Of a stretch of 64,000 nucleotides of DNA, positions 9,532 to 19,097 are shown piece after piece; positions within the stretch are counted from its first letter, which is position 1, and each line of letters begins with the position of its first letter. This DNA is from Acidovorax sp. MR-S7. Its GTDB lineage: Bacteria > Pseudomonadota > Gammaproteobacteria > Burkholderiales > Burkholderiaceae_C. The stretch lies in NCBI RefSeq assembly GCF_000400995.2, contig NZ_DF238891.1, forward strand, positions 62,001 to 126,000. The letters run 5' to 3'. Position numbers and translations under genes: made by a program. Below the pieces are notes generated by a model. The model was not told the origin of the DNA. It saw nothing but the letters and a program-made list of their open reading frames with translations, and searched no databases.

Positions 9532-10632
9532 ATGATCTGGTTGTCTCTGGTTGGCTTTCTCGTTGCAGGGTTGTCTGCTGCTTACATCATCCGCTGGATG
9601 GGGGGGCGCGCAGCAATGTATGGCGAAACCATGCCCCAGCGCTTTCACGTGGGCGAAGTGCCGCGCTTGGGCGGGATGGCGCTGCTGGCCGGTGTGGTGG
9701 CGAGCTGGCTGCTGGGCATCTGGCAGACGCATGCGGGCGACCCAGGCTCATTGCGCATGGGCTTCTGGGTGTTCTGGTGGATCGTGGTGCTGCTGCCGGC
9801 AGCTTTGGGGGGCATCGCTGAAGATATGACGCAGCGGCTCACGGTGCGCTACCGGTTGCTGTTGACACTGGTATCGGGCGGGTTGGCCGCGTGGCTGCTG
9901 GAGCTGAATGTGACTCGGTTGGGCCTGCCATGGCTGGACACATTGCTGGGCCAGGTTCCATGGCTGGGCGTGGGAATCGTGCTCCTGGCCATTGCGGGAC
10001 TGCCGCATGCGTTCAACATCATCGATGGCTACAACGGCTTGGCGGGAATGGTGGCGTTGATCGTCTGCCTTGCTTTGGCACATGTGTGTCTGCAGGTAGG
10101 CGACCGGGCACTGGGAGCGTTGCTGGTATGTCTCGCTGCGGCCACGGGAGGGTTCCTGGTGTGGAATTACCCACGCGGCATGCTGTTCGCGGGCGATGGC
10201 GGGGCCTACATCTGGGGCGTGGTGATCGCGGTGGCCAGCCTGTCGCTGGTGCAGCGCAACGTTGACGTATCGCCTTGGTTTCCTGTGCTGCTGTTGATCT
10301 ATCCGATCTGGGAGACGATGTTCTCGATTTACCGGAAGCTGGCCCGGGGCGACTCGCCCGGCATGGCCGATGCTCTGCACTTCCATCAGCTCATCTACCG
10401 CCGGCTCGTGCGCGGCGTGTTCCATGATGACGAAGCGCGTCGCATGCTCAAGCGCAACAACCGTACTTCTCCCTATCTATGGGCGTTTTTTATGCTGACG
10501 GTGGTACCTGCCGTGCTGTTCTGGCGCAACACGCTTGTGCTTATGGCGTTCTGCGGATTGTTCGGTGTGACCTACGTGACGGCATACATCGGCATAGTGC
10601 GCTTCAAGGTTCCAGACTGGATGCGGTTTTAG
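9532..10632 (+). CDS. undecaprenyl-phosphate glycosyl-1-phosphate transferase (MraY/WecA family)
   Basis: A 366-residue polytopic membrane protein. It shows the family's Asp-rich region and HAFNIIDGYNGLAGM (about residue 160), GDGGAYIWG, and a C-terminal HFHQLIYRR motif that corresponds to the HxHH-type element of WecA homologues. It transfers a sugar-1-phosphate from a UDP-sugar to undecaprenyl phosphate, starting O-antigen or capsule synthesis. It is divergent from the minus-strand glycan-modification operon, with about 190 bases between them in which I could not assign promoters. Confidence 0.9.
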   Translation: MIWLSLVGFLVAGLSAAYIIRWMGGRAAMYGETMPQRFHVGEVPRLGGMALLAGVVASWLLGIWQTHAGDPGSLRMGFWVFWWIVVLLPAALGGIAEDMTQRLTVRYRLLLTLVSGGLAAWLLELNVTRLGLPWLDTLLGQVPWLGVGIVLLAIAGLPHAFNIIDGYNGLAGMVALIVCLALAHVCLQVGDRALGALLVCLAAATGGFLVWNYPRGMLFAGDGGAYIWGVVIAVASLSLVQRNVDVSPWFPVLLLIYPIWETMFSIYRKLARGDSPGMADALHFHQLIYRRLVRGVFHDDEARRMLKRNNRTSPYLWAFFMLTVVPAVLFWRNTLVLMAFCGLFGVTYVTAYIGIVRFKVPDWMRF

Positions 10633-10671
10633 TTGCACAATCTGCGGCACTTTTCCGTACTGAAATTGCCC

Positions 10672-11562
10672 ATGACCGACCTTCTTTCGATCGCCCCTCG
10701 CGACAAGGCTGAAATCCTGGCCCAGGCGCTGCCCTACATCCGCAAGTTCCACGGCAAGACGCTGGTGATCAAGTACGGCGGCAATGCGATGACCGATCCG
10801 GCCCTGCAGGCCGACTTCGCCGAGGATGTGGTGCTGCTCAAGCTGGTCGGCATGAACCCGGTGGTGGTACACGGCGGCGGCCCGCAGATCGAGGCAGCGC
10901 TGGGTCGCCTGGGCAAGAAGGGCGAGTTCATCCAGGGTATGCGCGTGACCGATGCCGAGACCATGGAAGTGGTGGAATGGGTGCTGGCCGGCGAGGTGCA
11001 GCAGGACATCGTTGGCCTGATCCACCAGGCGGGCGGCAAGGCCGTGGGCCTGACGGGGCGCGACGGCGGGCTGATCCGCGCCAAGAAGCTCAAGATGGTG
11101 GACAACAAGGATCCGAACGTCGAGTACGACGTGGGCCAGGTCGGCGACATCGTTTCCATTGACCCCAGCGTGGTCAAGGCGCTGCAGGACGATGCGTTTA
11201 TCCCCGTCATCAGCCCCATCGGTTTCGGCGAAGAGAACGAGAGCTACAACATCAACGCCGATGTGGTGGCCAGCAAGCTGGCTACGGTGCTGCAAGCCGA
11301 GAAATTGGTGCTGCTCACCAACACCCCCGGCGTGCTCGACAAGGCGGGCAACCTGCTCACCGACCTGACGGCGCGCGAGATCGACGGACTGTTCGCAGAC
11401 GGCACCATCTCCGGCGGCATGCTGCCCAAGATCAGTGGCGCGCTGGACGCGGCCAAGGCCGGCGTGAACGCGGTGCACATCATCGATGGCCGCGTGCCGC
11501 ATTCGATGCTGCTGGAAATCCTGACGGACCAGGCCTACGGCACCATGATCCGAAGCCACTGA
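10672..11562 (+). CDS. argB: acetylglutamate kinase
   Basis: A 296-residue protein matching ArgB throughout: [11 protein letters not shown] near the N-terminus, [21 protein letters not shown], and [14 protein letters not shown]. It phosphorylates N-acetyl-L-glutamate in the second step of arginine synthesis. The frame is open upstream from a TTG at 10633, but the ATG at 10672 ([16 protein letters not shown]) fits the family start. Confidence 0.98.
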   Translation: MTDLLSIAPRDKAEILAQALPYIRKFHGKTLVIKYGGNAMTDPALQADFAEDVVLLKLVGMNPVVVHGGGPQIEAALGRLGKKGEFIQGMRVTDAETMEVVEWVLAGEVQQDIVGLIHQAGGKAVGLTGRDGGLIRAKKLKMVDNKDPNVEYDVGQVGDIVSIDPSVVKALQDDAFIPVISPIGFGEENESYNINADVVASKLATVLQAEKLVLLTNTPGVLDKAGNLLTDLTAREIDGLFADGTISGGMLPKISGALDAAKAGVNAVHIIDGRVPHSMLLEILTDQAYGTMIRSH

Positions 11563-11569
11563 GAATTTC

Positions 11570-11622
11570 AGTGAAATAGGGCTCCAGCGCTTGTCGGGAA
11601 AGCGCTGGAAGCTACCAATTCA
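11570..11622. repeat. palindromic repeat copy (argB-slmA)
   Basis: A clear example of the window's repeat: TCCAGCGCTT (11583-11592) and AAGCGCTGGA (11600-11609) form 10-bp arms around a 7-base loop, followed by AGCTACC. The full unit seems to begin near the GAATTTCAGTGAAATAG just after the argB stop. Confidence 0.8.
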
Positions 11623-11679
11623 GGAGTGACGGGGCTGGCGCAGCGCTGTGCGAGAATCAATTGCACACAGGTGTTGCCT

Positions 11680-12318
11680 ATGTCCGAATCGATCTCCGCA
11701 CTCCCCGAACCCACCGCTTCCGAAGACGCTCCGGCCGCACGCCGCCGGCCCCGGCCGGGGGAGCGGCGCGAGCAGATCCTGCAGACCCTCGCGTCCATGC
11801 TGCAGCAGCCGGGGGCCGAGCGCATCACCACGGCCGCCCTGGCGCGGCAACTGGAGGTGAGCGAGGCGGCGTTGTACCGCCACTTCGCCAGCAAGGCGCA
11901 GATGTTCGAGGGGCTCATCGACTTCATCGAGCAGAGCGTCTTCACCTTGGTGAACCAGATCGCCGAGCGCGATGGCCACGGCGCCCAGGCTGCCGCCCGC
12001 ATCGTGGCGATGGTGCTGCAGTTCGGCGAACGCAATCCCGGCATGGTGCGGGTGATGGTGGGCGATGCGCTGGTGTACGAGAACGAGCGCCTGCAGCAGC
12101 GCATGAACCTGTTCTTCGACAAGATCGAGGCCACACTGCGCCAATGCCTGCGCCCCGCGGCACAGGCCGCGGGTGATGCGACGCCCACCGCGCAGGCACA
12201 AGTGGCCGCCGCGGCGCTGAGCGACCTGATCCGCGGGCGGCTGCAGCGCTACGCGCGCACGGGTTTCCGCCGATCGCCCACGGAGCACCTCGACGCTACG
12301 CTGACACTGCTGCTGTAG
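11680..12318 (+). CDS. slmA: nucleoid occlusion factor SlmA, TetR-like
   Basis: A 212-residue protein: a Pro/Ala-rich N-terminus, then a TetR-type helix-turn-helix around residues 25-75 (ITTAALARQLEVSEAALYRHFASK) and GERNPGMVRVMVGDALVYENERL, which matches SlmA. SlmA binds chromosomal sites and FtsZ to prevent septation over the nucleoid. A location just after argB is familiar in this group of bacteria. Confidence 0.9.
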   Translation: MSESISALPEPTASEDAPAARRRPRPGERREQILQTLASMLQQPGAERITTAALARQLEVSEAALYRHFASKAQMFEGLIDFIEQSVFTLVNQIAERDGHGAQAAARIVAMVLQFGERNPGMVRVMVGDALVYENERLQQRMNLFFDKIEATLRQCLRPAAQAAGDATPTAQAQVAAAALSDLIRGRLQRYARTGFRRSPTEHLDATLTLLL

Positions 12319-12424
12319 CAGCGGCACGCGGCCAGCCTCGTCGGTTTTCTTCTAGGGGTTTACCCTCGAAATCCCCGCGCAGGGAGAGAGGCTCTGGCGC
12401 AGGTCCTGTCTTTTGTGCAAAATA

Positions 12425-12436
12425 GAACGATCGTTC
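12425..12436. promoter_or_regulatory. TetR operator palindrome upstream of the TetR gene
   Basis: A perfect 12-bp palindrome, GAACGATCGTTC, lies 14 bases before the ATG of the TetR gene, within an A/T-rich stretch. AACGATCGTT-type palindromes are common TetR operators, so this is probably an autoregulatory site. It may also control the downstream fatty-acid cluster if both share a promoter. Confidence 0.75.
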
Positions 12437-12450
12437 GTTTTATTTGTGCC

Positions 12451-13104
12451 ATGTCCGCTTCGACCACCTCTCCCAAGCCCGCCCGTGCGCCTCGCCGCGC
12501 AGGCCGGGCGCTGCAGAAAGGGCAGCAGACCAAGGCAGCGATCGTCGACGCGGCGCTGGGCCTGGCTACGCACATCGGGCTGGAGGGCTTGTCCATCGGC
12601 GCCTTGGCCGACGTGACGGGCATGAGCAAATCCGGCGTCTTCGCCCATTTCGGCTCGCGCGAGGAACTGCAGATTTCCGTGGTGCGTGAATACCACGCGC
12701 GCTTCGAGCAGGAAGTGTTCTACCCCGCCATGAGCGCTCCGCGTGGCGTGGCACGCCTGCGCGCGATGTTCGCCAACTGGATGCAGCGCACCTCGATCGA
12801 GATCGACTCCGGCTGCATCTACATCAGCGGCGCCGTGGAATTCGACGACCGCGCAGGCCCGGTGCGCGACGCGCTGGCGGGTTCGGTGCTGACCTGGCAT
12901 GCCGCCATGAAGCGGGCCATCCAGCAGTGCAAGGAATGCGGCGAGATCCAGCCGGACGTGAACGAGGACCAGATGCTGTTCGAGATCCACGGTCTGATCC
13001 TGGCGCTGCACTACGAGGCGCGCTTCCTGCGCACGCCCGGCTCCATCGACCGCGCGAACGCCGGCTTCGACAACATTCTGGCGCGCTACGGCGTCCAGCC
13101 CTGA
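12451..13104 (+). CDS. TetR-family regulator of the fatty-acid cluster
   Basis: A 217-residue regulator: N-terminal helix-turn-helix (LEGLSIGALADVTGMSKSGVFAHFGSREEL, about residues 42-72) and a C-terminal ligand-binding domain of the TetR_C_6/YxaF-like kind (SGCIYISGAVEFDDR). It sits 36 bases before an acyl-CoA dehydrogenase gene in the same direction, with an operator in front of itself, so it probably represses the cluster and responds to an acyl-CoA. The ligand is an inference. Confidence 0.88.
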   Translation: MSASTTSPKPARAPRRAGRALQKGQQTKAAIVDAALGLATHIGLEGLSIGALADVTGMSKSGVFAHFGSREELQISVVREYHARFEQEVFYPAMSAPRGVARLRAMFANWMQRTSIEIDSGCIYISGAVEFDDRAGPVRDALAGSVLTWHAAMKRAIQQCKECGEIQPDVNEDQMLFEIHGLILALHYEARFLRTPGSIDRANAGFDNILARYGVQP

Positions 13105-13140
13105 CCTTCTTTCATTTCCACTTTTTTCCAGGAGTCCACC

Positions 13141-14937
13141 ATGCCCACTTACACGCCGCCGCTGCGCGACATGCAATTCGTCCTGCATGAAGTCTTCAAG
13201 GTCACCGACGAGTTCAAGGCCATGCCGCGCCACGCCGAGGTGGACACCGACACCGTCAACGCCGTGCTGGAAGAGGCCGGCAAGTTCGCTGCGGGCGTGA
13301 CCTTCCCGCTCAACATCAGCGGCGACACGGAGGGCTGCACGCTCGACCAGAAGACCCATGAGGTCACCACGCCCAAGGGCTTCAAGGAAGCCTATGCGCA
13401 ATACGTGGAAGGCGGCTGGGCGGCGCTGTCATGCGACCCGGCCTACGGTGGCCAGGGCCTGCCGTTCGTGATGAACCAGTGCCTCTACGAGATGCTCAAC
13501 AGCGCCAATCAGGCATGGACCATGTACCCCGGCCTGTCGCACGGCGCCTACGAGGCCCTGCATGCGCACGGCACCGACGCGCAGAAGAAGACCTACCTGC
13601 CCAAGCTGACCAGCGGCGAGTGGACCGGCACCATGTGCCTGACCGAGCCCCACTGCGGCACCGACCTGGGCCTGCTGCGCACCAAGGCCGAGCCTCAGGC
13701 CGATGGCACGTACAAGATCACCGGCAACAAGATCTTCATCAGCGCGGGCGAGCACGACTTCACCGAGAACATCGTCCACCTGGTGCTGGCCCGCCTGCCC
13801 GATGCGCCCAAGGGCAGCAAGGGCATCAGCCTGTTCGTGGTGCCCAAGTTCAACGTCAAGGCCGACGGCACGCTGGGCGAGCGCAACCCCATCTACTGCA
13901 CGGGCCTGGAGCACAAGATGGGCATCCACGGCAACGCCACGGCGCAGATCGCCATCGACGGCGCCATCGGCACCCTGGTGGGCGAGCCCAACAAGGGCCT
14001 GGCCGCCATGTTCGTGATGATGAACGCCGCGCGCCTGGGCGTGGGCAACCAGTCGCTGGGCCTGACGGAAGTGGCCTTCCAGAACGCGCTGGCATATGCC
14101 AAGGACCGCATCCAGATGCGCTCGCTGAGCGGCGTGAAGGCCAAGGACAAGGAGGCCGATCCCATCATCGTGCATCCCGACGTGCGCAAGATGCTGCTCA
14201 CCGCCAAGGCCTACGCCGAAGGCGCGCGCGCACTGCAGATCTTCTGCACGCTGCTGCTGGACAAGACGCACGAGCACCCCGACGAGAAGGTGCGCAAGGA
14301 CAGCGACGAACTGGTCGCCCTGCTCACGCCCATCGTCAAGGCCTTCATCACCGACAACGGCCACATCAGCACCAACGCCTGCATGCAGGTCTTCGGCGGT
14401 CACGGCTTCATCAAGGAATGGGGCATGGAGCAGTTCGTGCGCGACAACCGCATCAACATGATCTACGAAGGCACGAACACCGTGCAGTCGCTCGACCTGC
14501 TGGGTCGCAAGATCCTGTCGAACAACGGCGCCACGCTCAAGAAATTCGGCAAGCTCGTGGGCCAGCTCGTGGCCCAAGAGGGCGTGAACGAGAAGATGGC
14601 CGAGTTCATCAACCCCATTGCCTACCTGGGCGACCAGATGACCAAGTTCACCACCGAGATCGGCTTCCGCGGCTTCCAGAACCCCGACGAGGTGGGCGCC
14701 GCCGCCGTGGACTACCTGCGCGTGGCCGGCCACCTGGTGTTCGGCTACCTGTTCGCGCGCATGGCCCAGGTGGCGCTGCGCGAAATCGCGGCGGGCAATA
14801 CCGATCCGTTCTACCAGGCCAAGCTGCAGACGGCGCGCTTCTACTTCGCCAAGCTGTTCCCCGAGACCGCCACGCTGATGCGCACCGCGCGCGCCGGCAG
14901 CAAGCCGCTCATGGACACCGACGCGGCCCTCGCCTGA
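13141..14937 (+). CDS. acyl-CoA dehydrogenase, long FadE-type
   Basis: A 598-residue FAD enzyme, the length of the subfamily carrying an extra C-terminal domain. It shows GTMCLTEPHCGTDLGLL for the FAD-binding region, NKIFISAGEHD, and MIYEGTNTVQSLDLLGRKIL near residue 440, where the catalytic Glu (YEGTN) resides. It introduces the 2,3-double bond in acyl-CoA in the first step of beta-oxidation. AGGAG precedes the ATG at the correct spacing, and it is the first enzyme gene of a same-strand cluster ending at 22173. Confidence 0.95.
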   Translation: MPTYTPPLRDMQFVLHEVFKVTDEFKAMPRHAEVDTDTVNAVLEEAGKFAAGVTFPLNISGDTEGCTLDQKTHEVTTPKGFKEAYAQYVEGGWAALSCDPAYGGQGLPFVMNQCLYEMLNSANQAWTMYPGLSHGAYEALHAHGTDAQKKTYLPKLTSGEWTGTMCLTEPHCGTDLGLLRTKAEPQADGTYKITGNKIFISAGEHDFTENIVHLVLARLPDAPKGSKGISLFVVPKFNVKADGTLGERNPIYCTGLEHKMGIHGNATAQIAIDGAIGTLVGEPNKGLAAMFVMMNAARLGVGNQSLGLTEVAFQNALAYAKDRIQMRSLSGVKAKDKEADPIIVHPDVRKMLLTAKAYAEGARALQIFCTLLLDKTHEHPDEKVRKDSDELVALLTPIVKAFITDNGHISTNACMQVFGGHGFIKEWGMEQFVRDNRINMIYEGTNTVQSLDLLGRKILSNNGATLKKFGKLVGQLVAQEGVNEKMAEFINPIAYLGDQMTKFTTEIGFRGFQNPDEVGAAAVDYLRVAGHLVFGYLFARMAQVALREIAAGNTDPFYQAKLQTARFYFAKLFPETATLMRTARAGSKPLMDTDAALA

Positions 14938-14941
14938 TCGC

Positions 14942-15010
14942 AGGGTTTTGAGTCTTTTCGCACTGGAGCCAATATGAGACAAGCGCTAGCAGCTATTCTT
15001 TTAGTAGCAA
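14942..15010. repeat. degenerate palindromic repeat overlapping the DUF2147 start
   Basis: The stretch GTTTTGAGTCTTTTCGCACTGGAGCC, the ATG, then AAGCGCTAGCAGCTATTC and TTTAGTAGCAA follows the order of elements in intact repeat copies elsewhere in the window. The left arm has decayed. The right arm encodes residues 3-8 of the signal peptide. Confidence 0.5.
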
Positions 15011-15408
15011 TCGCCTCCCCCGTGTGGGCCCAGGCCACACCCGTGGGCCTGTGGCGCAGCATGGACGACAAGACCGGCGAGGCCAAGTCCGAGATCCGCA
15101 TCCAGGACGCCGGCGGCGTGCTGGAAGGGCGCATCGAGAAGCTGCTGCGCAAGGACGCCGACCCGGCGGCCAAGTGCGTGGAATGCAAGGACGAGCTGAA
15201 AGACCAGCCCATGGTCGGCCTGCCCATCATCCGCGGCGCCAAGAAGGCTGAGGGCAAGGACGTGTGGGAGGGCGGCAAGATCCTCGACCCCGAGAGCGGC
15301 AAGTCCTACACCCTGCGCCTCACGCCCGTGGAGGGCGGGCAAAAGCTCGAAGTGCGCGGCTCCATCGGCCCCTTCGGCCGCACACAGACTTGGCAGCGCG
15401 TGCAGTAA
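14974..15408 (+). CDS. DUF2147 secreted protein
   Basis: A 144-residue protein with a signal peptide (MRQALAAILLVAIASPVWAQ) and a DUF2147 domain: GLWRSMDDKTGEAKSEIRI near the N-terminus, a CVECKD pair of cysteines, and GGKILDPESGKSYTLRL near the end. The domain has no known biochemical role. The gene is inserted between the acyl-CoA dehydrogenase and the HCDH/ECH gene. Its first codons seem to be made from a palindromic repeat. Confidence 0.9.
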   Translation: MRQALAAILLVAIASPVWAQATPVGLWRSMDDKTGEAKSEIRIQDAGGVLEGRIEKLLRKDADPAAKCVECKDELKDQPMVGLPIIRGAKKAEGKDVWEGGKILDPESGKSYTLRLTPVEGGQKLEVRGSIGPFGRTQTWQRVQ

Positions 15409-15423
15409 TCAAGGAACGCAGTA

Positions 15424-17826
15424 ATGTCCCGATTTCAAGTGAAGAAAGTCGCCGTGCTCGGCGCCGGCGTGATGGGCGCGCAGATCGCGGCCCACCTCGT
15501 CAACGTGAAGGTGCCCGTGGTGCTGTTCGACCTTCCCGCCAAGGAAGGCCCCAAGAACGGCATCGTCACCAAGGCCGTCGAAGGCCTCAAGAAGCTCAAG
15601 CCCTCGCCGCTGGGCGTGCCCGAGGATGCGGCGCTCATCCAACAGGCCAACTACGAGGAGCACATGGCCCTGCTGGGCGAGTGCGACCTCGTGATCGAGG
15701 CCATCGCCGAGCGCATGGACTGGAAGCTCGACCTTTACAAGAAGATCGCGCCCCACCTCGCGCCGCACGCCATCGTGGCCTCCAACACCTCGGGCCTGTC
15801 GATCACCAAGCTCTCCGAGGCGCTGCCCGAGAGCGTGAAGCCGCGCTTCTGCGGCATCCACTTCTTCAACCCGCCGCGCTACATGGTGTTGGTGGAGCTG
15901 ATCGACACGCCCACGACTGAAGCGCAGGTGCTCGACCAGCTCGAAGCCTTCGTCACCAGCGGCCTGGGCAAGGGCGTGGTGCGCGCGCACGACACGCCCA
16001 ACTTCATCGCCAACCGCGTGGGCATCGCGGGCATGCTCGCCACGATGAAGGAGGTGGAGAACTTCGGCCTGACCTTCGACGTGGTGGACGACCTCACGGG
16101 CAAGAAGCTCGGCCGCGCCAGCAGCGGCACCTTCCGCACCGCCGACGTGGTGGGGCTGGACACGATGGCCCACGTCATCAAGACGCTGCAGGACAACCTG
16201 GACGAAAAGAGCGACCCGTTTTATGGCAGCTTCGGCACGCCCCCCGTGCTGCAAAAGCTCATCGAGCTGGGCAACCTGGGCCAGAAGGCCAAGGCGGGCT
16301 TCTACAAGAAGGTGGGCCGCGACATCCTGCGCTTCGAGCTGGAGAGCGAGGAATACGTGCCCGCGGGCGCGAAGGCCGACGAGGTCTATGGCCGCATGCT
16401 GAAGCGGCCCGCCGCTGAGCGCCTGAAGCTGCTGCGTAATGCCGAAGGCGCGCAGGGCCAGTTCCTCTGGGCCATCCTGCGCAACAGCTTCCACTACGCC
16501 GCCGTGCATCTGGCGACGATTGCCGATACCGCGCGCGACGTGGACCAGGCCATGCGCTGGGGCTTCGGCATGAAGCAGGGCCCGTTCGAGCTGTGGCAGG
16601 AAGCGGGCTGGCTCGACGTCGCCACGATGATCCAGGAGGACATCGACGCGGGCAAGGCGCTCAGCAAGGCGCCGCTGCCGGAGTGGGTGTTCAAGGGCCC
16701 CGTGGCCGAGGCCGGAGGCGTGCACACGGCGCAGGGCTCATGGAGCCCCCGGCAGGGCAAGTTCGTTCCGCGCCGCCAGTTGCCGGTGTACGAGCGCCAG
16801 CACTTCCCCGAGAAACTGCTGGGCGAGGACAACCTGCCCGACTGGCGCAAGGCCGGCACCACCATCGGCGACACCGACGCGCTGCGCACCTGGACGCTCG
16901 ACGGCAAGGTGCTCATCGCCAGCATCCAGAGCAAGATGCACGCGATCAGCCCCGACGTGATGGAAGGGCTGATGGAGGCCGTCGACCTCGCCGAGCGCGA
17001 GTACGAGGGCATGGTGATCTGGTCGGGCGACGCGCCCTTCAGCGTGGGCGCCGACCTGCAGGCCACCATGCCCGCCTATGTGGTCGCGGGCATCGCGGCC
17101 ATCGAGGGCGTGGAGCACGAGCTGCAGAACCTCATGCTGCGCCTGCGCTACGCCCAGGTGCCGGTGATCTCGGCCATCCACGGCATGGCGCTCGGTGGCG
17201 GGTGCGAGTTGGCCGTGCACAGCGCGCGCCGCGTGGCGCACATGGAAAGCTACATCGGCCTCGTCGAAGTGGGCGTGGGCCTGGTGCCCGGCGCGGGCGG
17301 TCTGACCTACATCGCCCGCCGCGCGGCCGAGAACGCGGCCACCGGCACGGGCAAGGACATCCTGCCCTTCCTGACCGAAGGCTTCACCGCCGCCGCGATG
17401 GCGAAGGTGGGCACCAGTGCCATCGAATCGCGCAAGCTCGGCTACCTGCTGGAGAGCGACCTCATCGTGCCGCACAAGGACGAAGTGCTGTTCGTCGCCA
17501 TCAACGAGGCGCGGAGCATGGCAGCGAGCGGTTGGCGCGCGCCGGCCAGGCGCCTCTTCCCCGTGGCGGGGCGCAGCGGCATCGCCACCATCAAGGGCTC
17601 GCTGGTGAACATGCGCGACGGCGGCTTCATCAGCGCGCACGACCAGCACATTGCCACGCTGATCGCCGAGGTGGTCTGCGGCGGCGACGTGGATGCGGGC
17701 ACGCTGGTCAGCGAGGAATACCTGATGGCGCTGGAGCGCAAGGCGTTCTGCGCGCTCATCGAGCACCCCAAGACGCAGGAGCGCATTCTGGGGATGTTGA
17801 ATACCGGCAAGCCCGTGCGCAACTGA
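15424..17826 (+). CDS. 3-hydroxyacyl-CoA dehydrogenase / enoyl-CoA hydratase fusion (FadN order)
   Basis: An 800-residue bifunctional beta-oxidation enzyme. The N-terminal half is the NAD-binding 3-hydroxyacyl-CoA dehydrogenase (VAVLGAGVMGAQIAAHL at the start, GIHFFNPPRYMVLVEL with catalytic His, then RVGIAGMLATMKE). The C-terminal half is crotonase-like (GMALGGGCELAVHSARRVAH, residues about 580-600). This order is the reverse of E. coli FadB and matches the FadN type that works with separate FadA and FadE. Thiolase and dehydrogenase genes adjoin it. Confidence 0.94.
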   Translation: MSRFQVKKVAVLGAGVMGAQIAAHLVNVKVPVVLFDLPAKEGPKNGIVTKAVEGLKKLKPSPLGVPEDAALIQQANYEEHMALLGECDLVIEAIAERMDWKLDLYKKIAPHLAPHAIVASNTSGLSITKLSEALPESVKPRFCGIHFFNPPRYMVLVELIDTPTTEAQVLDQLEAFVTSGLGKGVVRAHDTPNFIANRVGIAGMLATMKEVENFGLTFDVVDDLTGKKLGRASSGTFRTADVVGLDTMAHVIKTLQDNLDEKSDPFYGSFGTPPVLQKLIELGNLGQKAKAGFYKKVGRDILRFELESEEYVPAGAKADEVYGRMLKRPAAERLKLLRNAEGAQGQFLWAILRNSFHYAAVHLATIADTARDVDQAMRWGFGMKQGPFELWQEAGWLDVATMIQEDIDAGKALSKAPLPEWVFKGPVAEAGGVHTAQGSWSPRQGKFVPRRQLPVYERQHFPEKLLGEDNLPDWRKAGTTIGDTDALRTWTLDGKVLIASIQSKMHAISPDVMEGLMEAVDLAEREYEGMVIWSGDAPFSVGADLQATMPAYVVAGIAAIEGVEHELQNLMLRLRYAQVPVISAIHGMALGGGCELAVHSARRVAHMESYIGLVEVGVGLVPGAGGLTYIARRAAENAATGTGKDILPFLTEGFTAAAMAKVGTSAIESRKLGYLLESDLIVPHKDEVLFVAINEARSMAASGWRAPARRLFPVAGRSGIATIKGSLVNMRDGGFISAHDQHIATLIAEVVCGGDVDAGTLVSEEYLMALERKAFCALIEHPKTQERILGMLNTGKPVRN

Positions 17827-17840
17827 AAGAGACAACGACC

Positions 17841-19037
17841 ATGAAGCAAGTGCAAGACGCCTACATCGTCGCCGCCACGCGCACGCCCATCGGCAAGTCG
17901 CACCGCGGCTACCTGCGCAACCACCGGCCCGACGACCTGCTGGCCACCATCCTGAAGGCCGCGCTGGCCCAGGCGCCGGGGCTCGACCCGGCGGCCATCG
18001 AAGACATCATCTGCGGCTGCGCCATTCCCGAGGCGCAGCAGGGCCTGAACGTGGCGCGCATCGGCGCCGTGCTCGCGGGCCTGCCCACCAGCGTGGGGGG
18101 CATCACGGTGAACCGCTTCTGCGCCTCAGGCCTGTCGGCCGTGGCGATGGCGGCCGACCGCATCCGCGTGGGCGAGGCCGAGGTGATGATCGCCGCCGGC
18201 GTGGAGAGCATGAGCATGGTGCCCATGATGGGCAACAGCCCCTCGCTCTCGCCCAGCATCTTCGAACGCGACGGCGACGTGGGCATCGCCTACGGCATGG
18301 GCCTCACCGCCGAGAAGGTGGCGCAGCAGTGGAAGGTGACGCGCGAGGCGCAGGACGCCTTCGCGCTCGAATCGCACCGCCGCGCCATCGCCGCGCAGCA
18401 GGCGGGCGAGTTCGCCGATGAGATCACCCCCATCGAGGTGACCGACCGCACGGCCGACCTGGCCACGGGCGAAGTGGTCGCCACGACCCGCACCGTGGGC
18501 CTGGACGAGGGCCCGCGCCCCGACACCACGCTGGAAGGCCTGGGCAAGCTCAAGACCGTGTTCGCCGCGCGCGGCACCGTCACGGCGGGCAACAGCTCGC
18601 AGACCAGCGACGGCGCGGGCGCGCTGATCCTGGCGAGCGGCGATGCGGTCAAGCGCTTCGGCCTCACGCCGCTGGCGCGCTTCGTGAGCTTCGCCAGCAA
18701 GGGCGTGCCGCCCAGCATCATGGGCATCGGCCCCATCGAGGCGATCCCCGCCGCGCTGCGCTACGCGGGCCTGAAGGCCGACGACATCGGCTGGTACGAG
18801 CTGAACGAGGCCTTCGCGGCCCAGTCGCTCGCCGTGGTCAACACGCTCGGGCTCGATCCCGCCAAGGTGAACCCGATGGGCGGCGCCATCGCCCTGGGCC
18901 ACCCGCTGGGCGCCACGGGCGCGATCCGCTCGGCCACGGTGGTGCATGCGCTGCGCCGCAAGAACCTGCAGTACGGCATGGTCACGATGTGCGTGGGCAT
19001 GGGGCAGGGCGCGGCCGGCATCTTCGAGCGCGTGTAA
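17841..19037 (+). CDS. acetyl-CoA C-acyltransferase (thiolase)
   Basis: A 398-residue thiolase. It has the N-terminal active-site cysteine in VNRFCASGLSAVAMAA (about residue 93), NEAFAAQSLAVVNTLG, GGAIALGHPLGATGAI with the catalytic His, and CVGMGQGAAGIFE carrying the second cysteine. It performs the last step of beta-oxidation. The gene follows the FadN-type fusion after 14 bases. Confidence 0.96.
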   Translation: MKQVQDAYIVAATRTPIGKSHRGYLRNHRPDDLLATILKAALAQAPGLDPAAIEDIICGCAIPEAQQGLNVARIGAVLAGLPTSVGGITVNRFCASGLSAVAMAADRIRVGEAEVMIAAGVESMSMVPMMGNSPSLSPSIFERDGDVGIAYGMGLTAEKVAQQWKVTREAQDAFALESHRRAIAAQQAGEFADEITPIEVTDRTADLATGEVVATTRTVGLDEGPRPDTTLEGLGKLKTVFAARGTVTAGNSSQTSDGAGALILASGDAVKRFGLTPLARFVSFASKGVPPSIMGIGPIEAIPAALRYAGLKADDIGWYELNEAFAAQSLAVVNTLGLDPAKVNPMGGAIALGHPLGATGAIRSATVVHALRRKNLQYGMVTMCVGMGQGAAGIFERV

Positions 19038-19097
19038 CGCACCCCCACCGTGCGCGCCGCCGCCAGAAGCGGCGCCACGGCGACCAAGGAGACAGGC

